Shown: one piece after another, positions 33,295-42,428 of the stretch | Position numbering within the stretch: the stretch's first letter is position 1 | How the letters are laid out: every line of letters begins with the position of its first letter | Assembly (NCBI GenBank): GCA_021495925.1 | Contig: JAKEKT010000069.1 | Coordinates: 124,001-188,000 of the forward strand | DNA from: Diplodia intermedia | Taxonomy: Eukaryota > Ascomycota > Dothideomycetes > Botryosphaeriales > Botryosphaeriaceae | Reading direction: 5' to 3' | DNA length: 64,000 bases | Made by a program: the position numbers and the translations under genes | Notes under the pieces: generated by a model | The model's database searches: none | Told to the model about the DNA's origin: nothing | Seen by the model: only the letters and a program-made list of their open reading frames with translations

Positions 33295-33709
33295 CTCCGC
33301 AGTCACTTCGAACTCCACGTTGTGCTGAAGGTGTATCGTCGTCGCGAAGACCACTCTTGTCGCGGTGTTGTTCGAACAATGTCGTCCGAGTCGAAGGTGC
33401 ACCCCGCCCCTTGGCCTGCAGGATGGCGTCACTGCTCCCGCCCCGCCCTGCACGCCGTCGATCTCCCTTCTTGCTTGCTACTTCACCCCGCCGGCCTGCA
33501 AGACACGATGCAGTGGTCCTGACTTCTGCTCGACTTGTATGCCCATCGCATTCCTTGAGCGCGTTTCGTCGAAGTCATCACAGCGAAGCTCACTCTCGGT
33601 GGTGAACTCGTAGTTGCCAACAGCCATCACATAATATTGACTTTGCAACCACCGTCCCTTGTGCAATCGTGCCTCGTTTTCTCTGTCTCGCTTCTCTCCA
33701 CTCGACAAT
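33295..33709. promoter_or_regulatory. bidirectional promoter region of the two Tm-1-half genes
   Basis: 415 bp between divergent start codons at 33294 (-) and 33710 (+). The shared control region suggests coordinated expression of the two halves. No defined operator is visible. Confidence 0.5.
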
Positions 33710-35077
33710 ATGCCCAACATCATCCTTCTGGGTACCTGCGACACAAAACTCGAAGAGCTACTGTTCACCCGGGAGCAGATTCTCACCCACGCAGACACAA
33801 CAGTCACTCTGCTCGATGTTGGTCGCACGACCATTTCCAACCCCGCCATCACCGTCAGCCCAGAGGAGCTTGCCACCAGCTATGCCCCAGCGGACGCGCC
33901 CTCGGACATCAGCACCCTGCACCGTGGCCAGCTCAGCAAGCACATGGCCGCCTGCGCCACAAACTACGTCCGCAAGCTCCTCGACCGCCAACAGCAGGAC
34001 CAGCCCGTCACGGCAGCCATCATCGGCCTCGGCGGCAGCAGCGGCACCTCCCTCTCCGCCGCCGTGATGCGGGATGCCCTCCCCATGGGCTTCCCCAAGC
34101 TCATCGTCAGCACCATCGCCAGCGGGGAGACGGGCCCCATCGTCGGCGAGACCGACATCACGCTCATGTACTCCATCGTCGACATCGCCGGCCTCAACAC
34201 CATCCTCCGCGCCGTCCTCTCCAACGCCGCCGCCGCCATCGCCGGCATGGCCCACGCCTACCACCAAAACACCCTGACGCCCTCGAGCCAACCCAACAAC
34301 GACGCCGATGCCACCAAAAAGACCCCCATCCGCCTCGGCATCACAATGTTCGGCGTCACCACCCCCGCCGTCACGGCCATCCGCCAGCACCTCGCCACGC
34401 TCTCCGCGCAGCCCGCCGCGCGCTGCCCCTACGCCTTCCGCGACACGCACGTCTTCCACGCCACGGGCCACGGCGGGCGCGCCTTCGAGCGCCTCGCGCG
34501 CGCCGGCGCCCTCGACGCCGCCATCGACCTGACCACGACCGAAGTCGCCGACCACATCGTCGGCGGCGACGACTGCAGCACCGCCATGTCCGCCGGCCCG
34601 ACCAGGCTGGCCGCCGCCGCCGCCAAAGGCATCCCCCAGGTCGTCTCGCTCGGCGCGACCGATATGGCGAATTTCGGCGCGAGGGGCAGCGTGCCGGAGA
34701 GGTTTGGTGGCGGCGGAGCGGGGAGGAGGCTGTTCGAGCACAATGCGAGCGTGACGCTCATGCGCACGAGTGCGGATGAGTGTGCGCGTATTGGTGCGTT
34801 TGTCGCGGAGAGGTTGAGGGCGGCGAGTAGGCCGGACCGGGTGCAGGTGTGGGTGCCGCGCGGAGGGGTCAGCGCGATGAGTGTGGCCGGCGGCGTGTTT
34901 GAGGATGCGGAGGCGGATGAGGCGCTGTTTGCGGCGGTGAGGGAGGGGTTGGAGGGGAGTGGGGTGAGGGTTGTGGAGGATGCGAGGGCGATTAATGATG
35001 AGGGGTTTGCGAGGGCGGTTGTGGATGCGTTGGTGGGGATGTTGGGGGAGGGTAAGGGAGAGTCAGTGAGTGGGTAG
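33710..35077 (+). CDS. UPF0261 / Tm-1 N-terminal-like protein
   Basis: Intronless, 455 residues, starting MPNIILLGTCDTKLEELLFTR. The opening hydrophobic strand and GTCDTK motif, the AAIIGLGGSSGTSLSAAVM segment, ASGETGPIVGETDITLMYS and GGDDCSTAMSAGPTRL are characteristic of the UPF0261 family. That family forms the N-terminal ATP-binding half of plant Tm-1. The biochemical role in fungi and bacteria is not established. Predicted soluble, no signal peptide. Third positions are strongly G/C, switching from C-rich to G-rich codons after about 34780, which is odd but not a frame break. Its divergent neighbour encodes the partner half, so the two proteins may form one complex. The first in-frame ATG was used. 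Confidence 0.9.
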   Translation: MPNIILLGTCDTKLEELLFTREQILTHADTTVTLLDVGRTTISNPAITVSPEELATSYAPADAPSDISTLHRGQLSKHMAACATNYVRKLLDRQQQDQPVTAAIIGLGGSSGTSLSAAVMRDALPMGFPKLIVSTIASGETGPIVGETDITLMYSIVDIAGLNTILRAVLSNAAAAIAGMAHAYHQNTLTPSSQPNNDADATKKTPIRLGITMFGVTTPAVTAIRQHLATLSAQPAARCPYAFRDTHVFHATGHGGRAFERLARAGALDAAIDLTTTEVADHIVGGDDCSTAMSAGPTRLAAAAAKGIPQVVSLGATDMANFGARGSVPERFGGGGAGRRLFEHNASVTLMRTSADECARIGAFVAERLRAASRPDRVQVWVPRGGVSAMSVAGGVFEDAEADEALFAAVREGLEGSGVRVVEDARAINDEGFARAVVDALVGMLGEGKGESVSG

Positions 35078-35132
35078 GTGGGTGGGTGGTGGATGCTGCC
35101 TTTGGTGTTGTTTCTGTTAGGTGTAGATGGGT

Positions 35133-35164
35133 GGATGGATGGATGGATGGATGGATGGATGGAT
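35133..35164. repeat. (GGAT)8 microsatellite
   Basis: Eight perfect GGAT units start 56 bp after the UPF0261 stop codon, within the likely 3' UTR. Confidence 0.9.
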
Positions 35165-36487
35165 GGGGTGGTTGGTCGGAGACTCTTTCCTACTGCGTCG
35201 GGCTACTTCGTACGATCAACACTGTTGGCTCACAGCGGAAACAAACTTTAGTGTCTTTCGAAAAGACCCGTATAGTCTCTCTAGGCACAATCTAACGATC
35301 ACTCAGCTTCTGTAACTTCTGCCCGACGGCTTCGGGACATTCTACTGCAGGTCTCGCAAGCAGAGGTAAGGCAGTACTCACAGATCTCACCATCAGATCT
35401 CCATCCCGTATCACCAACAACCTACCAATCCCTCGCCCTCCAGCGTTCCAGCTCCCTGCTGTAAGCAGTTGGGACCTGAAGCGTAAGCCCGGCCACAACA
35501 GCAACCCCACCGCAATGCAACCAACAGTTTCCGGAACCGGTCAGCCAGCCTTACAGGCCAAACCCGTGAGACCACGCAAACCAGGCCAGGCCCATCATCG
35601 GCAGATCCAGTGCATGAGCGGGTGCCCGCCCGCCCGCCCGCCCTCTTCCCGGCTGGACCTTCCCCATATCGTTGCCCCCCCTGCCGTCGATATGTCTTGG
35701 GTCTTCCCGAGACATTTTTGCCTGACCGGTCACGTAGTCGGATCACGCGCTGGGCACCTGATCTGCCTGCCGCCTCCTCCCGCCTCCGCAACAAAAGACC
35801 GCTAGCGCGATATCCGAACTCGGAATCCGCACGGATCGCTCATGTTACCCCTCGCTGGTCTTGCTGAAAGGGTAGGTAAGATGTGTTTGTGGAGCGTTGA
35901 GCCGCAGTCGCTTGCGAATGCATTTTTTAGCAGATTGCGAAGTCTCCAGGCCCCAAGGTTCCGATTCATGGTCTGATCGGAAGAATTGGCGGAAGTTATC
36001 CCGCTTCGAAGGTCGTGGGTTATACTTACAGCTCTGTCGTATGGGAGGGTCCTTTTTCCTTGTATTACGGCCGAGGATTCGAATTCGAATTCGAATGCTT
36101 GCAAACTTGTAAGATGCCTTTCGAAGCCATCCCATCACCTGTAATGGAACGGATGTCGCGGCTATGTGAAGGATTGGGCTGGGTTCTATATCTGAGAGAT
36201 GTCGTAAAGGTGCAGTGGCAACGGCTTGCATGAATATCGAGTTACTCATGTAGGTTAGTGATATTCCATCTCTGTATGCGTATGTACAGTACAATCTTAA
36301 GACTTACATCGGCGTGCGGAGAATGGCATCAACTTCCAATGATAAAGAGCTCAAGAAGTCTATATCTCTGTCTGGGTATTTGCTTCTTTCACCCATGTAA
36401 GAAGACTCAACATTCTGGCAACACACTATGTAGCAAACCGACGTGTCAAAGTCTTAGAAGATGCAAAGTGCTCTCGTGTATACTCGG

Positions 36488-36515
36488 GCAATCACCACGA
36501 GCACGAGGTGATTGC
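36488..36515. repeat. short perfect hairpin
   Basis: Arms GCAATCACC and GGTGATTGC enclose a 10-base spacer. A 9-bp perfect stem. It lies far from the stop codons on either side, so a terminator role is doubtful. Confidence 0.5.
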
Positions 36516-37361
36516 TCTGCGCATCTATTTTGACTGACGGCGGAGCAGGGGTCGGGCTTAGCTGCTGCGGCTACACAGTCCCATCGCTGGCCTGTAACAG
36601 ACTCGAGTAGTCGAGCTGGTCTGACGCTGACCACTTCCACTGTTGTATTGGCGCTGCATCCACCATTACAGCCTTCCAACTCCAACATCAAGTCGCGCAA
36701 GCCGTACCGGCTGTTCGCCCTCCAACATTCCTCCCTTCGTAATCTCATGGAGAAGCGAAGGGATCGAAAAGACAGCATGCCCAACTTGCATTGAGTGGTA
36801 TCCCGCTACTTTTCTCTACATGCTATGTAAAGGAGTTGTAAACCCCTCTCCGACCTTACCGAACGGAGAGCTCCTTTTCCTGTACCAAAGAAAAAAGAAA
36901 GCCAATGCCATAGACAACCGCAGACCCACCATACCCCCAACCCTAGGAGGTAGATAAGGAAATCCAGGATTCAAAGAACAGAAATTAAAGGAAAAAAGAA
37001 AGAAAAAAGAGAAATGAGAATGTTGATCAACTCCGTCGCTTATGCCGCCTGCTGCAAAATGTGCATGATGCTGGTCGGGCTCTCTCCGACTTTGCTCTAA
37101 ACGCTTGCATGTATGCAACAACTAAAGGAACCTCCTCACACCACACCACTCTACTTGCCAGACCGGGTCGGCGGCAAGTTGTGGGTGAGGGGAGTGATCC
37201 CATCAGGTCGGAATGTGTTGAAAGTGTCCCGTCGGTTGCCCGTCTCTCGTAAAAACTCCGCCGAACCCAGCATTCCTCGTCAACATAGGAAATTTAAACA
37301 AACCATCCACCGTTAGTACTTCCACGCTTCAATCTCTCCTGCTTCTTCCCCACACTGCTCA

Positions 37362-39125
37362 TCACAGCAATGACAGGATTTTGTTTGCTTCTCCCGCCGT
37401 GATGCCCTGCACGCCCATTGAGCGCACCTGGCTTCCCTTCCGCAGCCTCTGCAGGCCCGTCGCAACCTTCCAACTCTCCTCCATGCTGATGATGAACACG
37501 TATCTCTTGCCCTCCGGGTCTCTGATGCTGGCTCTGACAATGTAGACTCCGGCAGATTTGACTTCAGCAGTCTCCACGAGCTTCATTGTCCACGCCTTGA
37601 CATCCCACTCCCGCTGAGCGACATGCCGCACATCGTCGTCAATAAAGAGACCTTCCGTGGTCATGCGGAGGACCAACCCATCGGTCACTGCGCCTACGCC
37701 TGATATCAACTTGCCCACAGGTTTCGGGAAGGCAGAAGTGAACAGGTAGACACCCTTGATCACCACCTTCTCGGGATCGCTCGTGCTGTACGGTCCACGC
37801 ACCGAGGGCGGGGGATCGGTTCTGGCAGTTGACACGGAGGGTGCGTACGAGGAGCTTACAACGGATTCGGAGTAGGTGGACGCGGAGCCGGTGGTTCGGG
37901 GTGCCTTCGGGCCATCGTACGGGCGGAAGCCTGAATAGGCACGTGAATCCCCGTCGGTCGTGGAAGCGGTGGGTCGATGGTAGGGCTTGTTGGGCGACGT
38001 GCTGGGCGCTCTGCCACTCTCGCTGGTGGATCTGGTCGGTGGTGCAGCCGCCTTGGCCAGCCGCTCAGCTTCGCGGGCCTTGCGCTCGCGTTCAGCACGT
38101 TCACGGGCAGCCTTGAGGCGCTCCTCGCGCTCCTTGGCTGCCTTCTCCTTGGCCGCTGCTGCTTCTGCCTCGGCCTTCGCTGCTGCAGCGGCGGCCTCTG
38201 CATCGGACTTTGCTTTAGCTTCTTTTTCAAGACGTTCGCGGATCTCTCGCTCCAGTTTCTCACGGGCTTCTTTCTCTCGCGCTTCTCTCTCCACCTTCTC
38301 CTTTGCTAGCCGAGCCTCTCTTTCCGCCTTTTCCTTGGCCAGTCTTTCCCGCGCCAGACGCTCCCGGGCCTCCCTCTCACGCTGTTCCTTCTCGCGAGCG
38401 CGCATCTGTTCCCACTTCTGCTTTTCGGCCTGTGCACGCGCCGCCCTGTCAGCTTCTTCTTTTTTCTTCTTTTCTTGCTCTGCCCGGCGTCGTACTTCCT
38501 CTTCCCGTTTACGGGCTTCTTCCCGTTGTCTTGTCTCTTCCCTTGCCTTCTCCCACTCAGCGGAAGAGTTGCGGGTGTTGCCTCCCCACGATCCTCTAGG
38601 CGGAGGCCCGGCTCCGGGGCTGGGAGGAGGTGCATTGTTAAAGCCACCACCGGGGAAGCCGTTAGGCTGAGGACCAGCATGTGCTCCGCCGCCGGGTGCG
38701 TGGCCGGTGCCAGCCCCAGCGCCAGCCCCAGCTCCCGCACCTCCTCCACCCGGCGCGGCCGGGTTGGGTCCTGCCGCGCCTTCAGCCTGGGACTTGCCCA
38801 TGGACCAAGCTACGCCGCCTACGCCGACGAGGAGGATCAACATTCCGCTTCCGCCGCTGGTGGTCGCTGCTGCGACCCACGACTTGACCGTCGGCTCGAT
38901 GATTGTCCATACTAGTACCGCGAGCAGGGTGCAGCCGACGCCGGCAAGGAACGAGTTCCGCTGACAGTTGAGAGAAGGCAGGTAGAGGAAGCCGGAGCCG
39001 GAACTGTGCGGCGGGACGATGAAAATGTCGTAGTTGCCGGGCGGCAGGCCGGAGCCTTGTCCGCCGGCGGTTGTTTTAGGGTTCTCGCCATGCGGCGGCG
39101 GAGGCGGCGGTGGCGGGGCGTCCAT
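37362..39125 (-). CDS. uncharacterised membrane-anchored coiled-coil protein
   Basis: Single exon, 587 residues. It opens with a poly-Pro stretch (residues 4-11), then two hydrophobic segments at about 58-76 and 92-108 that can form a hairpin or two membrane spans. A Gly/Ala/Pro-rich linker follows. Residues about 190-370 are an almost uninterrupted Lys/Glu/Arg/Ala helix, very likely a long coiled coil or single alpha-helix. A Ser/Thr/Pro-rich linker precedes a compact C-terminal domain (about 450-587) with alternating strands: VVIKGVYLFTSAF, VLRMTTEGLFIDD and GKRYVFIISMEESWKVA. It faintly resembles a PH-like fold but I do not recognise the family. No signal peptide cleavage site is obvious. 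Intactness of a 1.76-kb frame with clear domain structure supports a real gene. Confidence 0.8.
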   Translation of the reverse strand: MDAPPPPPPPPHGENPKTTAGGQGSGLPPGNYDIFIVPPHSSGSGFLYLPSLNCQRNSFLAGVGCTLLAVLVWTIIEPTVKSWVAAATTSGGSGMLILLVGVGGVAWSMGKSQAEGAAGPNPAAPGGGGAGAGAGAGAGTGHAPGGGAHAGPQPNGFPGGGFNNAPPPSPGAGPPPRGSWGGNTRNSSAEWEKAREETRQREEARKREEEVRRRAEQEKKKKEEADRAARAQAEKQKWEQMRAREKEQREREARERLARERLAKEKAEREARLAKEKVEREAREKEAREKLEREIRERLEKEAKAKSDAEAAAAAAKAEAEAAAAKEKAAKEREERLKAARERAERERKAREAERLAKAAAPPTRSTSESGRAPSTSPNKPYHRPTASTTDGDSRAYSGFRPYDGPKAPRTTGSASTYSESVVSSSYAPSVSTARTDPPPSVRGPYSTSDPEKVVIKGVYLFTSAFPKPVGKLISGVGAVTDGLVLRMTTEGLFIDDDVRHVAQREWDVKAWTMKLVETAEVKSAGVYIVRASIRDPEGKRYVFIISMEESWKVATGLQRLRKGSQVRSMGVQGITAGEANKILSLL

Positions 39126-40318
39126 TTCGGCGGATGTAGGATGGGCAACAAGTCAGACAGCGAGTCTGCTTGCGCCTGCGGGGGTAATGATCGATATAGG
39201 GCGTCCCGGCGAAGAGTGCTGGCAAAATTGCGGGTCGGTGGCCTATGCGGAGGGCCGTGGATTGTTGTGGGGGTGGTTCGGGCGGTGTTGCGGTGAGCGC
39301 GGTGCGTAGGGCATACGGGCAGCAACTGTTTACGTGTGGCTGGGCGCTTTGGGACGATTAGATAGAGTAACCACAACAGTCGGGCGAGCGGGCAGGCGGG
39401 CGGGGAGGACAGGCTGACCTTCAAGACGAGGCGGTCGGGATATGTACAGAGGAAGAGCGGAAGGCGGGTGGGGTTTTTTAGAAATTGGTTGGGTGTGACG
39501 GTGTTTTGGGACGAGGGCCTGCAAGGCAGCGGCAGCGGCTCTACCCGCCAACAAATCCCCCGGACCTTCCTTGATAGCCAGCCGGAACAGGATCCTGGGC
39601 TCCCGCACGCTGTGCCGCACAGGGATGCTGCCCCTCCGCTGGAAGGGCGCGAAGGGTGGAGATTATAACCACGGCGGCCAGCTCAAGCGCCAGGTCCCAG
39701 GCTGCGTTCCCCCGCAGAGGTCCGCAGATGCGCGCCTGGGCTGTGCATCATCGCCGCGCGATGACTCGCTGCCGATGGGCTGCGTTGCCCCGGCGCAACC
39801 CTCTGTCGTCGCCCGCTGCATGAGCGTTGCACTCGCGTCAGCCTCCAATTCGCCCTCTCGCGCGTCCGCCATGCACGCACATGCAGCTCGCGGCCGCCGC
39901 ACGCCGTTACGCGCTGCAGGTGGGCCAAAAAACAAATACACAGCCGCACTGGGCAGCGCGTCCAGCTCGTCATCGCCGCAGGCGATCTGTCCGATGGATT
40001 GGCAAACACAGGCCGACACCTGCGCCGCCCGCGCGCAGGCAGCGCATCGTCCACCGCTTCTCCGCAGCTCAGCTGTGCGGCTGTGGCTTCCCGTGCCACC
40101 TTCTCACACCGCGCCCATTCCGCGCGCTCACGTGCGCCGAGCCGTGCGCACGCCTCAGGGTCCTTAGTCCTTGGCTAGGTGCTGGACGTTGGACGCGACT
40201 GAATCGTTGCGCATCTCTGCATCCCCCTGCTGCCTCCGCGGCTTGCCGAACTGTGTCTCCACAGTCGCGCCGTTAGCGACCACGGCCATGTGCCTCTCAC
40301 CGCCGGCGTCCAGGTGAC
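39126..40318. other. intergenic between divergent genes
   Basis: Holds the promoter of the coiled-coil protein gene and of the MFS gene. GC-rich, only random frames. Confidence 0.6.
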
Positions 40319-42428
40319 ATGTCGGAGCTGCACGAGCTGCAACACCAGCCCAGAGCTCCTCCCTCCTCTGCGGGCTCAGACGACCCTCCCGGCGCCCTCA
40401 CGCCCGACGAAGACGACGACGCCTTCGAGCCCAGGGATGACATGCCGTCAGACCTCCGCGCTGGCGACTCCCTCTCTCCCGACGACGAGGAGCTGAACCG
40501 CCGCACTGTCCGCAAGCTCGACGTCATCCTGCTGCCTTTTCTCGCCCTGCTCTTCCTGTTCAACTCGCTGGACAAATCGAACATCGGGAGCGCCGAGTCC
40601 GCCCATTTCACCACCGACGCCGGCCTCGACCGCCAAGATGTCAACACCGCCGTCGCGCTTTTCTTTGTCTTCTTCGTCGCCCTACAACCCGTCGGCGCTG
40701 CCCTGGGCCGCAAATATGGCATGAAGAGATGGGTGCCGGCGTGCATGGCTCTGTGGGGTCTTTGCACCACGCTGCATGTGTGGGTGCATGCCGCGTGGCA
40801 GCTGTACCTTCTGCGCATCACCATAGCTACTCTTGAAGGTAGGTCAAAGAGCTTGTTCTCTCCGAGTCATACGTTAAATCACTCCCTTAGCCGGCTTCTA
40901 TCCCGTTACCGTCTCCTACCTCTCTCTGTTCTATACCCGGTTTGAGTTCGGCAGGCGCTTGGCTATTTTCTATGGCCAAGCAGCTGTCGCGGGAGCTTTT
41001 GGTGGAATCCTTTCGTATGCCGTCTTCTCGCGCTTCCCTCGTGAGGATGCGCGTGAAATTGACGACCCCACCGCTTTGCCCACCCACAGCAGCTGGCACT
41101 CGTGGCAGATTCTGTTCATGATAGAGGGCCTCACTACCATGACGATTGCTCTGACGGGCTTCTTCTGGTTGCCGGAACGCGCCAAGACTGCATGGTTTCT
41201 GAGCCCCGACGAGCGCGAATGGGCCGAGGAGCGCATCAAACGAGACAGAGAGGGTGAGGTTGAGCATAACCGGCCCAAACGCTCTCCCTCGCCTATGTCT
41301 ACTCGGGAGGATCACGGCGACCTTGAAGCCTCACACCGATCCACTTACTCCACCTCCGAGGAGGCCCAAGGCCTACTATCTGTATCTCCTTCTCATAGAC
41401 CGGGATACCCACCACCGCATGAAACCTCGTCAAGTATGAATACCACGGACCACGGACTCTCAGCTCACGACGTTCTCTCTGCGCTCTCCTCCTGGAAGGT
41501 CTACTACCTGCTCGTCTTCAACATCCTATCCGCCATCCCAAGCACCGCATTCTCCATCTTCCTCCCCCTCGTCCTCTCCCCCCTCTCCTCCACCCCAGCC
41601 CTCGCCAACCTCCTAACCGCGCCGCCGTACATCTGCGCCGCCGCCACCCTCTACGCCTTCACCTCCTGGTCCGACCGCATCCGCGACCGCACCAAGCCCA
41701 TCCTCTACAGCCTCGCCATCGTCCTCGTCGGCTTCGCCGGCACCATCTTCCTCCCCTCCCGAACCACCGAACCCGACGGCGGCGACGCCAACGCCGATCC
41801 CGACTCCGACAAGAACGACGCCACCCACCTCCTCGCGCCCCGCTACCTCGCCCTCTGCGTCCTCCTCTCGGGCACCTTCATCGCGTCGCCCCTCACCGTC
41901 GCGTGGCTGACCAACAACCTGCCCGCGCCGGGCAAGCGCGCCATCGCCCTCGGCATCAACGGCTGGGGCAACGTCGCCGGCGTCGTCGCGTCGCTGCTGT
42001 TCGCGCCGCGCTTCGCGCCCGCCGGCTACCGCGCCAGCTTCGCGTGGACCGCCGCCGCCGTCGCCCTCGCCGCCGCCGGCTTCGCCGGCTTCCGCGCCCT
42101 GCTCGTGGCCGAGAACGCGTGGCGCCGGCGCGTGCTCGACGGCTGGGCCGACGACGAGGTCGAGGCTGAGAGGAGGTGGGGGAGGGGCCCGGCTCCGCCC
42201 CCGCACCCGCACGCGTCGGTGCTCGGTTCGCGTTCGAATGCGGCTGGTGGGAGGGGGGGCGCGGTGCTGGATCGGGGGGTGGAGTGGTTGGAGGGGAGGG
42301 CGGGGCGTGCTGGTGGTGGTGGTGGTGGTGGTGGGGGCGTGGCGGGGAAGTTGGCTGGGTGGATCGGGGAGTGGCGCGTTAGGGGGAGGGAAGGCGATGA
42401 GAGGATGACGTTTGTGTATGGTCTGTGA
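40319..42428 (+). CDS. MFS transporter, allantoate permease (Dal5/anion:cation symporter) type
   Basis: Exons 40319-40838 and 40891-42428, 52-nt intron (GTAGGT, TTAG, phase 1); 685 residues, longer than the usual 480-530. A 60-residue acidic cytosolic N-terminus precedes TM1, whose motif KLDVILLPFLALLFLFNSLD is typical of the Dal5/Tna1 group. The first six-helix bundle is followed by a long Ser/Thr/Pro-rich loop (about residues 300-375) and the second bundle (about 385-590). A hydrophilic C-terminal tail contains a ten-Gly run encoded by a GGT repeat near 42311-42336. The family imports organic anions such as allantoate, nicotinate, pantothenate or related vitamins across the plasma membrane. 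The substrate here cannot be assigned. A possible AATAAA polyadenylation signal lies at 42682. Confidence 0.88.

Larger units (their letters stand above)
35078..37361. other. 2.3-kb intergenic region between convergent genes
   Basis: Apart from the GGAT repeat, it contains a short ATTCGA repeat (36077-36096) and a 9-bp perfect inverted repeat (36488-36515). Scattered short open frames lack recognisable domains. No gene called. Confidence 0.6.

Noticed and set aside
36440..36560. The same short peptide (SPRARGDC) translated on both strands
   Set aside because: It follows directly from the perfect inverted repeat at 36488-36515 and does not indicate a gene.
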